Positions 46,916-58,677 of a stretch of DNA of 64,000 bases are shown here, one piece after another. Within the stretch, counting starts at the first letter, position 1, and every line of letters starts with the position of its first letter. A program made the translations under genes and the position numbers. The notes below the pieces were generated by a model that saw only the letters and a list, made by a program, of their open reading frames with translations, was not told the origin of the DNA and made no database searches. The stretch is taken from positions 512,512,815-512,576,814 of the forward strand of contig CM077115.1 in NCBI GenBank assembly GCA_039619475.1, given 5' to 3'. Source of the DNA: Icerya purchasi (Eukaryota > Arthropoda > Insecta > Hemiptera > Monophlebidae).

Positions 46916-48420
46916 TATCGTTATTATAAATGTATAACGCTGCACACGTTTTTGATATTACCTTTATTAAATTCTGCCCATGTAAACACATGATTGAATC
47001 GGTTCTGCACATTCAGAGCTGTCACTGTCAAAATGTTATTTACTTTATTTTTTTTGGTACATTTTTTTAAAAATAAAAAAGCTATTTTTACGAAGCATTT
47101 TTTACTTGTATTTTATCATTTCTTTTATACATATATGCATGTATTTACTTTTTTATCGTGATGGGGAATATTATTTTCATTTTTATTTTTCCTTTACAAC
47201 GAATATCGGAAATAATTCGCGATGGTCTTGATGTTTTTTTTGCATTTTTTACTGCGCTTTGAATTTAATCTGAAAAGGAGAGTTAGAATTTAAACTTTCT
47301 TTGCTTTTTTGTTTTTTTTCCCCTCTAGAAGTAAAATTAGAATTTCCTGTTTTTTGCGTTGTTCCGGATGATTAAAATGGGCCGTTACATTTTTCTGTTA
47401 TAAAGTTACAACCACTTTTTGAAAAGATTATTCGTCATTTTAAAGATCATTATAGTGAATTTAGAACGATAACAGATGTACGGTATATATTGTATTGTTA
47501 AAAATTTTTGAAAGCTCTCCCTAGTCTTATTAGAAGCATTTGAAGTTGTGTTGACAAGATTTGTCCTAAGTGTATTTACGTACTAACAACATATGTGAAG
47601 TTAAAGGTTTGTAAACATAAATTTAAGTTTCTACTTTTTCCAACCATCAAATTTTGGTCTGTAGGAAACAATTTATATAATTAGGAGCATGTCGATAGCC
47701 CCCCTATATTTGCCCTTCAAACAATTTTTTCAGTCGGAATTTTTAGAAAATTTTCAATTTTGATCATAGTTTTGAATCAATTTCTCGGTTTTAGTTCTTT
47801 TGACTTTTGGCAAAATTTCGGTTTCGGTTAAAAGTATTAAATATTTAAGTTACCGATCGACAAATTCGTTATATTTAAATTCGTGAAACATTAATAATAA
47901 AATATTAAGATGTTACAAATTATTAGTTTTATATAGAAAAGAGACAGGTACCGTTATATCTTTTTTAATTTATTTTTTTCTCAGCTTCAATTTTATCTTT
48001 TCTTGAAAATTAAAATTAAACTAGCGCTTACCACTCCTTAACTGCGTAAGTGTTTAATTTCTTTCTCTTTCACATACAAGTTTCACAAAATGGCCGATAA
48101 TAATTTCTTAAAAAGTGTTCCATGGTATAATACGTTACCGTAGAGAATACACCATTGTGGACCGTGAAACAGAATTAATTTTTTAAAATATCTGTGTGAA
48201 AATTAATTTTTCTCTGATACTCAATCTTTATCATAAGTCCGTTAGAAATTTATTGCAATTCGACTTCCCCCCGAAAAATGATACACATAAGATGAAACTT
48301 CGCCTCATTGTGTCCTCCAAATTTTCATAAATCCGGTATCGAATTTTGTTTTCGACTCAGAATAATAAGAGGCAAATTTAATGATACTTCCGGCAGGGTA
48401 TCGTCATCATTTTTCTATTA
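46916..48420. other. No recognised gene
   Basis: AT-rich. 47690-47830 carries a dispersed repeat shared with 49000-49100. T-rich tracts near 47040-47060 and 47309-47322. Confidence 0.4.
47695..47820 (+). repeat. Dispersed repeat, copy 1
   Basis: CAATTTTTTCAGTCGGAATT followed by AAATTTTCAATTTTGATCA and AGTTTTGAATCA recurs in diverged form at about 49026-49098. The family is unknown; it may be an old LINE UTR or DNA-element interior. Confidence 0.45.
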
Positions 48421-48432
48421 TTCTACCTTTCC

Positions 48433-48446
48433 ATACACACACACAC

Positions 48447-48501
<55 letters not shown>

Positions 48502-48628
48502 CATGTATGCATGTATGTATGTATGTATGTATGTATGTATGTATGTATGTATGTATGTATGTATGTATGTATGTATGTATGTATGTATGTATGTATGTAT
48601 GTATGTATGTATGTATGTATGTATATAT
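48433..48628. repeat. Compound microsatellite (CA)n-(TA)n-(GTAT)n
   Basis: CA units (48436-48448), then TA units (48459-48495), then about 30 GTAT units to about 48623. The long Met-Tyr-Val-Cys frames across it are artefacts of the tetranucleotide repeat. Confidence 0.95.
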
Positions 48629-48639
48629 AATTAATTATA

Positions 48640-49640
48640 TACATTCGTAAATATGATCCAAGCACTGCCGCGTGCATGTTTACCATTAAGTTATGGCTTT
48701 CACCATTCACCGGTTTTTTATTCGATGATTTACTTTTATTTTCAGTTTTTTTTTAAAATTAACTCATTAAAGTGATACATTACACCGAGTATTTGAATAA
48801 TTATCTAACTAGTTCATTTTAATTACGCAATCGATGTTTGTTTTATATTTAAGCAATTTTTTCGGTTGTATTTTTATCGCGATTCAAGCGTACTAGTGTA
48901 CGCGTTTTTAGTACAGCATACTTTCCAGCTTTCTATCCTCTACCCTGAAAACTGTATGTAAAATATATGGAAAAAATCTAGTATAGGGGGTGCCGATATG
49001 GCGATCGGGAAGAGAGAGAATACACAATTTTTTCAGTCGACATTTTTATAAAGTTCCGAAAACAAATTTAGATTTTAATCAAAGTTTCGGATCAGCTCAG
49101 ATTATGAGCGGAGATCGGCAATAGGACTGACCGTAATTTCCCCCGTCGCGGCTCTGAACGAGCCGGAAAAATCCTCAAAATTACTCTAAAAATCAATCTG
49201 GCACGTCGCCGCATAATGCAATTGTGCATCGGATATATGCGATTGAAAAGTGTGGAAAACAGATTAATATTTTGACGCCAAAGGAAAAACGCTGAAATAC
49301 ATCTAATCCAAACTCTTCTGGGTATTGAGAAAGTTAATCGAGCTTTTCGGCCAATGTACGTTTCAAGGCCACAGTAATTTTAAGGAATATTGGTTAAAAT
49401 TTGAAATCACTTGAACCAGCCAAGTATACTTGAGGATTTCTGTAATTTCCGCTTCATTATCAAAATATCTTCAAAATTCAGGAGTTGATTCATGAATTGT
49501 AACGATATGATTAAACACTTTAAAAAAATATATATAAAATATTTTGTTTTTTAGGGATTTTAAAAAAGTGAAAGGTGCTACCGATATCAATATAATGAAT
49601 TTCATTTTGGAAATGAAAAATTTACATACTGTCATCGAAG
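48640..49640. other. No recognised gene
   Basis: Ordinary AT-rich sequence. The minus frame at 49471-49683 partly overlaps the MITE end at 49651 and is not supported. Confidence 0.4.
49005..49100 (+). repeat. Dispersed repeat, copy 2
   Basis: Diverged match to 47695-47820: CAATTTTTTCAGTCGACATT, then a small insertion, then ATTTTAATCAAAGTTTCGGA. Same orientation as copy 1. Confidence 0.45.
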
Positions 49641-49647
49641 CTGAACT

Positions 49648-49968
49648 ACCGGGCCTAGGGCAGCAACATTTGAGGGCCGCCAAAATTTAAAAGGCACCCG
49701 AACCCAAACGTTTTTTTCTTCCGGTCGCTTAAAAGTCAAAATTGATGAAGTTTTCCGTTAACGACAACATCTTGTGATTTTATGTATTAAAGAATAATAT
49801 ATTTTTATCGTAATTAAAGTTAGTTTATCATTCATATGTAAGAATTGTTGATTTTGACTTTAAAAATCGTTATCAAAATTTGTCGATGGATATATACAAT
49901 ATATATATTTTTTTTTTTTCCATTGTAAGGAAGGCGGCACACCAGCACGGGCCTAGGGCGTCATCACC
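49648..49968. mobile_element. hAT-like MITE with GGGCCTAGGGC ends
   Basis: The left end CCGGGCCTAGGGCAGCAAC, then TTTGAGGGCCGCC, is matched in inverted form by the right end, GGCGGCACACCAGCAC then GGGCCTAGGGCGTCATC. The GGGCCTAGGGC core is itself nearly palindromic, so orientation and exact borders are uncertain. The interior is AT-rich, non-coding. Confidence 0.5.
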
Positions 49969-49981
49969 ATCAAAGCCATCA

Positions 49982-50017
<36 letters not shown>

Positions 50018-51890
50018 CAATTAAATCACTTACTTTTTTTCAAACTAACGTTCATGTAGATTCACATTCGCTAACTTCAATGTGGATGTTTGTGTATGAA
50101 ACTTTTTTCATATTTATCGCTTGTCTCGTGTGTAGTAAAAGTATTTATTATTTGCCCATTAGCATGTTATCTTCTTCGTTTTCTTCTAGTGGTGCAAGTA
50201 TATGAGTGACGTTGTTCACGTTACCAGCAAGGTAATGATATTTTTTTTTTTACAAAAACGGTGTTTAGTTGTAGAGATAAGATGCACAAAGTGTGTTTTG
50301 TAATATATATTAGAGATTAGGTATAAACGTGGTGACAGTGGTGTTTAAGTTCAGATATAGATTGGCAAATACCACATTGACTAAGCTGCGTAATGTCAGT
50401 GACGGTTCATTCATGTATTCAGGTTCGCGAATGAACGTTCTAGATTAAACTTGAAAAGCATAGAACCTAATGTTTTATATTTTAGTAAAATTAATATTAA
50501 AAATAGAAGTTAGTTGTATATATTTTAAAAAATTTTAAAGATTGTCAAAAAATTTTTTTAGTGTAAATATCACTTGTAGCATGTGTGATTCAAAAAGATA
50601 TAAATGTAATGTAACAGTGTGATATTATGTCAATATGCTTGTTACACAGGCTTGATAGAAAAGTACAATTGAAATGTAAACTAAATAATAGGGCTGGTCC
50701 TTACGGCTTATGATTTTTCGACATAAGGGTGTGAACACAAAATTTTTATTACAGTAAATACATCGCTATTAGTTGGCAATTTAATGAATTTATATAAATA
50801 TAGGTTGAATTATAAATATACACACATTATTTAAGTGGAAATGGAAAAAAGCATTAATAGAAATTGGTTTTTAGTTTACTAATATTATAATCCTGCATTT
50901 GTTTTTGCATTTTGCTTATTTAAATTCTTGGTTTGTTTTAAATTTATTTTATATTTATTGGTTAAAAACTTCGTAAGTGGAATCTCTAAATTTTACTTCT
51001 ATCTTTATTTATATTAAATTATTACACAATTTGTAAGCAATGTTCTTATGATTACTCAAACATACGGTCAACGGGGTTAATTTATTACTTTTTAGTATGC
51101 TACGAAAATAAATTTGAATATTACATAGCAATTTTTGTAATCGACACTTAATAAGATGCACATTTAATGCAATTATTGGTGTCACTACTATCGAAGTATA
51201 TTCTTTATTTAAATAAAACAAAGCCTTATACATATTTTTTCTTAAATTAAAATAATTGTATAAATATTACTGGGATTTATAAAACATCAACCAATATTTT
51301 ACAAAATTTTAATTTTTGTTTGTTTTCTAAAACATTTAAAGGAGGGTGTAAATGGTTCTAATTAATATTAACATTTAAATTTCTTCAGATAATATATAAT
51401 AATTTAGATGTGAATAGAATTACAGGAAAATCGTGTATATTGGCCTATTTGTAAGTTAGTTAAAAATCACTAGTCGATAGAATAATATCAACTTCGGCGA
51501 ACACTAATTAACGCAGTACACATCAAAGAACGCAGAAGTACTTTTTGGCGTTAAAAGTTAAAAACGAAAGAAAAGAAATCGATTTACTAAGATCAAGTGA
51601 AAAGCAAAATTATTCGCTTAAAAGAGGAAAAGTAAATAAAGATTTATGTAAATTGAATAAGAGCAGGTAAAAAAAAATTCAGATGTTACAGTAGCATTGA
51701 AATAACAGACTACTGGTTTCTGTCGCTCTTCTTGAATCGCAACAATTTAATCATTACATAAAATTATCTTGTTTAGCGGATAGCAATTATTTATTATAAT
51801 TAGACTGCTTGATAACCGAATTAAGGATAATTTACGGAAACTTTTTGAATAGCGCTATATTAATTTACTTCGGTTTTTCATTAGTAATAA
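49969..51890. other. No recognised gene
   Basis: A TA microsatellite at 49985-50015, then unusually AT-rich sequence with no supported frame. The minus frame at 51009-51233 has no domain. Confidence 0.4.
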
Positions 51891-51904
51891 TTTACTAACG
51901 ATGT

Positions 51905-52115
51905 CTTCGGAAACCTATAAATATTGCTCCTTACCGTCCGTGCTGTACTGTTGACTATACTGTTAAAGCTGAAAAATGTTCCCCACACTCTAAAGCGAAT
52001 TGAAACATTTTTAAGCAGTACGAAAACTAATAGCAGGCTAAATGCTTCAGCTATATTATCGATTGAGAAACAAGTGCGTTCAACAATATTTCTAACTTTC
52101 ACAAAATTATTATAA
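51905..52115 (+). pseudogene. hAT transposase C-terminal dimerisation fragment
   Basis: The plus frame gives LKRIETFLSSTKTNSRLNAS then AILSIEKQV at about 51990-52080. This matches the hAT C-terminal block of the form SFSxLKRIKTxLRSTMxxxRL followed by NxLAxLSIE. The stretch just upstream, LLTVRAVLLT, is in the position of the LLTxPVTTAxxER segment. There is no BED zinc finger or catalytic core nearby, so only the last roughly 60 codons survive. It is the only hAT protein trace here and could belong to the group that mobilised the MITEs, although that link cannot be shown. Confidence 0.6.
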
Positions 52116-52599
52116 ACTTGTTCGCTTTAAATGAATAAATTTAGTTTATAAAACTTTAGTTAAAGATAAATATATAATTAATATAGATATATAATGATAA
52201 TATTTACCATTTTACAACGATGTCCGAACTTAAAATTAATTTTCGGTGATTTTCACTATATTTTGGTCATCTCAGATAGCGCATTTTGTCTGGTTTATCC
52301 GCGGCAATGTGTACCTAACTCGCCGGCTAGATTGAACAGTATCTAACGAGGAGCAAATTATGTTAAATCCGGTATTGCTAAGGTAGTTATTCTAATAAAT
52401 CATTAATAATAAAGTCAGTTAATAGTACCTAATAACTTGGTGTATTCGCACGTTTCACGCGAAAAGTTTCGGTCGTCGCTATTTTTTCTTCTCCAGTGTG
52501 CAGAATTAAAAATAATTATAAATATCTCATGTTCACCGTTTACAGTACCCGCTTCGTTTGTTAATGTTAACATATTTTTCATATTATTTTTTATATATT

Positions 52600-53300
52600 T
52601 ACTTGGTATGTTATATGCGCGTTTATTAATTTTTATTATTTTAATCGTTTCTCAGCGAAATCTGTTTCAAAAGTTTCTTTTATTCCCGGTGCTATTATTT
52701 AGCTGCAAACTATCCTGGCGTTACCATATAACCGAAATTAAATGTAAATGCCTTAACTTTCTACTCGTAAAACTATCTAGCCCAAAGTGCAGTGTAAATT
52801 TAACATCTGGCTTCCCTCGCCCTTCGATATTTGTAAATTGTTAATCCTCTCAAGAATTCACTACGGCTATCAAGTTTACTCGACAACTAGCGAAATCATA
52901 TAAAAAAAACCTTTTAGATATGTTTATCGTTCCACTCTGCGATCTATTCTTGCAATACATTTCTCCTCGCCTTCAATAAATTTATGTGCACCAGTAAGCC
53001 GCTCTCTGCTATCCTATTAACGAAAATATCACTTACCTGTATTTGAGCTATTTACTCAGTTATAATGAGTCTTTGTCAAGATATTCTCATGAAATGGTTG
53101 TATAATTGTTTTGTTTTTTTCTGACTTTCTATTAAAATCTTTTAATGAACCATATCAAAGGTGAACTATGTCTCGTATAATCAGTTCCCCCGCATCCTTT
53201 CAAAAACTCTTAAAAGTGGTCGTGATTCAAACCCATTACCCGAATTTCGTAAAATACGCATCCTTCCTACTCGCTTACGTAACATTTTCAATTTTTAAAA
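52600..53300 (+). pseudogene. Family A LINE fragment (RT thumb / connector)
   Basis: SCKLSWRYHITEIKCKCLNF near 52700-52760 parallels LGINFDSKLSWRPHQ at 41.78 kb and the connector at 22.18 kb. It is followed after a shift by ILSRIHYGYQVYSTTSE near 52846-52896, the counterpart of ILSKFDYGAFLHASA at 22.32 kb, then LRSILAIHFSSPSINL near 52935. It is strongly decayed, and the RNase H region is not recognisable. Confidence 0.6.
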
Positions 53301-53309
53301 TACTAAATT

Positions 53310-56090
53310 TTAATTTTTAGTGATGATTCGATAAATGCGATTATTGCGACATAGTTAAGATTTAATCTATCTTTTCTTTATCATTTATGAATAATTCGGC
53401 CAGTGTTTCAAACAAAATTGCTTCAGGATGGTTTGTGTACGATTTATTTAAATAGTAACTCTTCGACGATTAGCTTGCTATCATCGTTAATGCTAAATCG
53501 TTGTTAGCAATATCGGTACTTTGATCAGTTGCGAAAGCTTAATATTTTAAATCAAACTATTCTCTCTGCTGACGTTTTAGTTTGTTCTCGACACGATATT
53601 CTGCTTACGATATTTCGACAATGTTTTCGTCCCTCTGAAATTAAATAATCAAAATAAATACTTGGATTAGAAAATGATTAAATGTCTGCTATTATGGAAT
53701 TATTTTATAATTTTCTGGTCGACATACTTATATTCCCTCTCAACAGCAATTCTTTTTGTTGCCTGTTGTTTGTTTAAGTATTTTTCTTGTCTTCGTCCTT
53801 TTTTTTTATAAAGATGGATTATATTCCTACTAGTACCTAATAATAGCATTTATGTATGTTTATAATAAACTATAAATTTTATTGACCTCTAGGCCACTTT
53901 TACTTTTAATTATATAAATTAATTAAAAAAACTGAAAAAAAATAATCAGTTTTTGTAAGCATTATTTGCGCGATATTGTTATTTCGAAAATATCGGGTGA
54001 AATTACCTAGAATTATTTATAATACTATTTTACTCCTTTCGCGAAGGGACATGATTGATCATTATTACAGATATAAAGAGCACGATATTTAATTAATACA
54101 AATTTTATTCAGTTAGGTATTTTTATTAGTAAATTCTACACGCAAGACAATTTAAAATTTTTCACAAGTATAGTCGAGTTAAAATTTTGACGCAATAGGT
54201 TTTCGTTTTTTTTTTTTTTTTTTTCTGGTGAATTTTATCCAAAAACAACTTGGAATTATCCAAAATTCTAAATTATTTACAAAAAAAAAAAAAAAAAAAA
54301 ACTGCACGATTGCGTTCTATCGTAAACAAAGCAAAAAATAATCTTGCAGATAGATTCTCGCTTGAAATTAATACTGGAGAGAAAGTGGAACCCGTTTTTT
54401 TTTGTTTGTTTTTTTTATTGGCAGTTCATTATTCCATTTTTCATTGTTCGCGGTGTATTTTTTAACGAAATTGCTGCGTATCCTCAGCCATTTGTTAAAT
54501 TACATCTAAAAATATGTACAAACTGGAAAAAATCGAAATTCATTTTTTCATATTAAATCGGTGATTCAAATTTTGTTTATTTTTTCAATTCTATTTTTTG
54601 CTTATTTTACGTGAAACGGAGAATTTCTTTTTAGTTCATTTATGAATTATACAATATAACGTATCTAGATTATATTGACAATGGAAACAAACTGGATCTA
54701 TTGTTTATTATAAAAACGGACGAGCATTATAACATGGAGAGCAAAAGAGAATAGATATGTCGGAAAGGAACTGGGAGAATAACCGGTTCTTCCGATATCT
54801 GTTATTTTTTTGTACAGTCGCGCTGGCCAGAGAACAATAACATGGTGCAGGGCAATTGCATGTGAATGTTGGTTATTACTGACATCGTTTCGTAAGATAA
54901 ATTAGTAGTAGTAGTAGTAGTAGCCGTTCAAACTTACGGAATGTATTTCTAAATGGCATTTAATGGTTTGCTATTAATAAAGAAAAAATAAATACATAAA
55001 TGTTAAAAAACATGTATGTTACGACGCGTCAAATAAGTTTTTGTGTATCTACATTTCTTTTGTAATATTCCGTCGAGTTATCTCGTTAATATCATCGACG
55101 TTTTGAAACAAGTTATGAAATGTGATCAGTAAAAGCCACATTAATACATTCCGATTGTAAAGTGGCCACATGATTCTCTTTATACGCGGGCCAGAAAAAC
55201 AAACAAACAAAAAAAAAAAAGCACATCTCGATATGTACATATTTATTAGAACCTATAACAATTTTTTTAAAAATGAAAAACATAACATGTTACTGAATTT
55301 TTTCACCGTTTAAACATGTGTATATCTATGTTCAAAACCCGTCGATTGATATACTCAACTTTCTGGCATATATGGTTCCTTTGAATTAACTGATTTTTTT
55401 TCGAATTTTTCAAATTACTCAGAAACCCATGAATTACTCGAAATAACCGTAATTTTTCGCTTTAATCTCTTTTTCTTAACAAGGATTATTTCTTTACCAT
55501 TGTTTGCTATATCAGTACCGTTGCCTGGGGTCCTCGGGGTCCGAACTCTCCTCGAGGAAATTAAATTGACATGAGTGGAAGAAAGGGTGCGCTTTCGCTA
55601 GCGGCTAGCAGTGTATGCATGCGTGGGAGTAGTGCTTTCGTAGGATCTCACGGAGTGGTGACGGGCCCATAAAAAAAAAAAATACAAATAATTTGAAAAA
55701 ACAAAAAAAAAAGGGTGGAGTAGTGGAGTTCATTTTGTTGTAACTCTTAGTTAAATTTAAAGCAAGTTTTAAACCTAAAATACGTGTTTTTGAAACCTAT
55801 ATAACTGAAAAGTTTAAAAAATTTCAGGCTGATGACTTTTTTTTTGTGCGTTTCGATTGGATTTTAAGCTAAAAATACCTGTTTTTATTTTTTTTAGACC
55901 TTCTGCCTCACTTCAAAAATTCCAAAACAAAAACAACACGGCTATAGAGAAACGTAGACTAGCAAATATTTTTTTTATTGTTTTCACTTTTTTGCTTTAT
56001 TTTAATGATGTTTTACAGTTACAGACGGTTCTAGGCCGAAAAATTAAGAAAAATCATGGTATTTTTTATGCTCTTTAAAGCGATATAATT
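53310..56090. other. No recognised gene; tracts and a GC-rich patch
   Basis: AT-rich. T tract 54209-54225 and A tract 54281-54300; (TAG)n at 54903-54923. A GC-rich block at 55518-55672 (TTGCCTGGGGTCCTCGGGG ... GGAGTGGTGACGGGCCC) is followed by poly(A), a SINE-like layout, though no clear A and B boxes are present. No coding support. Confidence 0.35.
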
Positions 56091-56094
56091 TTTC

Positions 56095-56340
56095 TAAATG
56101 TTCATCTTCTTTGAATGCCCTACCCTTGATTCCGAATGCTCTGTTTTGTACTCCAAAATCTTAACACCGGGTCTTTGTGCTCTTTATAATTCTTCCTTTG
56201 TCCTTTCCTTTCCATCTCCTGGTATAATTCTTGTATTTTCATCTCTCCTAAGCTCTATTTCTAATTGTTTCTCTATTTAATGATATTCCTTAATTTCTGT
56301 AATTGTTCTGTCAAAGCCGCTGATACGCCCAAAAGATAAT
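56095..56340 (+). pseudogene. Family A LINE 3' tip
   Basis: IFFECPTLDSECSVLYSKIL, starting near 56104, matches IFFECPSLVDERTSLYSNLL of the 24.2-kb copy. The end TTTCTGTAATTGTTCTGTC then AAAGCC and ACGCCCAAAAG resembles the family 3' terminus. The knuckle's first half is cut off. A 61-codon frame remains open to the stop at 56278. Confidence 0.6.
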
Positions 56341-56344
56341 ATAT

Positions 56345-56652
56345 AAAATAATTATTATTATTTTATACTCGTATTATAAAAAAAAAAAAGAAAAAAAAAT
56401 GTTCAAAAATAGTTGACGTATCTTTAAAAAACGAAAAATTATAAATATAATTATAGAGGGAACAGGCGCCGGGTTAGGGAGCAAAAATTTTTGTTAAAAA
56501 TGGTCTACCACCGTGATTTTTTTTGCCGTTATTATAGAAAGAACTGCCCTTACGCGTCACTAGTACAATATGAAAATAAAAGTATCGCGATTTTTACTAT
56601 TTTGCCGAATAAACATGATTTATCTCACAAAAATGAATGCTTTCGCGTTTTT

Positions 56653-56683
<31 letters not shown>

Positions 56684-58644
56684 TTCAACCATACATATAA
56701 GAAGGTGCGCGTTTTATACGAACAAACGTAGTAATGTTTATATTAAAATTACAACTGATCGCGTTGATGTACGAGTATATTTACCGAAAAATCTGATAAA
56801 ATGAAGCGAAAAAAAAAAAAAGAAAAATCAAAGTTGCTTATGAAATTCGCTGACAATTCCGTTTGCAATTTTAAACAGATCTACTCAATTTCATTTCACG
56901 AAGAAGTACGACAAAGTTTTTTGGGAAACACTAGGAATGTTATAATACTCTGTGCCATTCCATCGCCCATTTCAAAAATTTCGGTAATTCATATTTCCCC
57001 CATATTTTATATATGTGCATATATTCTAATGATAATTTTTTGGCTAATTTTCGTACGGTTAAATTAATACTTCTGGAGAATTTTTTTTAACGTTGTATGA
57101 TGACTACTCTTAGACAGTGTCGATGATAATTATCGATGATGATGATATATTCGTTTGGGATCATTTCTAGTAAACGAAAGGATTATTATTCCAATTACTC
57201 CGCATGTTCATAATGTAAAAACGTACGAAAATGTGTAGGAAACACTGTTGTCAGCGTATTATCTTAAGAAAAATATCATTCACCTTAACCTTGCTAAGAT
57301 GCCGAGGAGTGTAACCAAATAGGTATTTAAACAACATGTGCCGCCAGCTTCTAACGTCAGTGTTATTTACGATGTCTGCCAATCGCGTGTGCGCGTGTGT
57401 ACCAACTGAAAAGGTTCCGACTGTGAACACTTAAATTTACGCTATTCTTTTCAAGCGTATTTTAAGTACGCATAATATTAGGCGTGCCAAATACTTCACG
57501 AAAATGATCGACGATGAAATTTCAGCCTATGTTTCGGCGAAATTACTTCATTCTTTCTGACCACTACTCTCGCCATGCAAACAGAACTTACCATTGTATC
57601 GGTATTTACTCTTCTTATTATACCTTTAGAAGTTATCGTTGTCATCGTTTAAGATACAAAAAAAATTCGACAATAATTTAACTCGGAATTATTTCAGACT
57701 TTAAAAAACACCGCTACCTGCGAATAATTTTCACCGAGTATTTCGATAAACGAGTTAATTGAGCATTTCGGTCGAACTGAAATATCGGCTTCAAACAAAA
57801 CATAAGCCAAGCGACATCGGTAATCGAGCGATTTCTTTGCAAAGGAGAAAAATGCGCAGTTTCCATTAAAAAGCTGAGCGTTTTGCATATTACATATTAA
57901 TTGCCATCGCGTTCTTTTTTACTGCTATGCTTTCGACGTATAACAGCATGATACACTTCTATTCGGCAAATAATAGAATTAATTACCTCATTAAATCAGA
58001 CAAACGAACGCAAGTTGCAAAATGCGAATTAGTTCTGCTATGGAGGATTTTTTTCCGACGCGCCCCAGGGATCATATATTATATTTTCAGCTATCGATAC
58101 AAAGTTATTTAATTTTAATGGCGTTAGCGGCGCGTTCTTTTTCATTGTTGTTCTGTTCATTTTTCTAATTAGGCCCGCTAATGGAGAGTACTTACCAATT
58201 GTCTTATGATAATTAAATATGATTTAGAGCATAACGATTTAAACATCGGTTACGATGTAATATGTATTTATAAATAGTGGTAAAACAGGGTGACTAACAA
58301 TAAGATAGGGATAACGGAAGAGTCGGGAAATGAGGTGAAAAAGAGGCATTGTGTTTTTTTGCGCGTAGAAGTTTTAAGTATAAAATTGATACAGATAAGG
58401 AATACACGGTCTGCGTTGTGGCATTATAGTTAGAGAATCTGTGAAGATGATGTTGGAAAGCTACGGAAGCAAGAAGCATACAATCTATTTTGGTCTGATA
58501 GTCCCCTCGTCGATATTATTAATTGCAATTCCTTTTGCTCTTCCCTCGCGACTTTGGTGCTTGAACTTTCCTTTCTTACGTCATTCTGGAACTTCATTGT
58601 TGGTTATTTAAGGGTAGGTTCTCATCAGAGCTGACCAAAAAATC

Positions 58645-58677
<33 letters not shown>

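Noticed and set aside
48308..48710. Open frames of 89-108 codons with Met-Tyr-Val-Cys repeats
   Set aside because: Caused by the GTAT tetranucleotide array, which lacks stops in several frames.
58294..58479. Minus-strand 61-codon frame resembling family A knuckle composition
   Set aside because: Pyrimidine-rich but none of the C/H positions or flanking blocks can be aligned.
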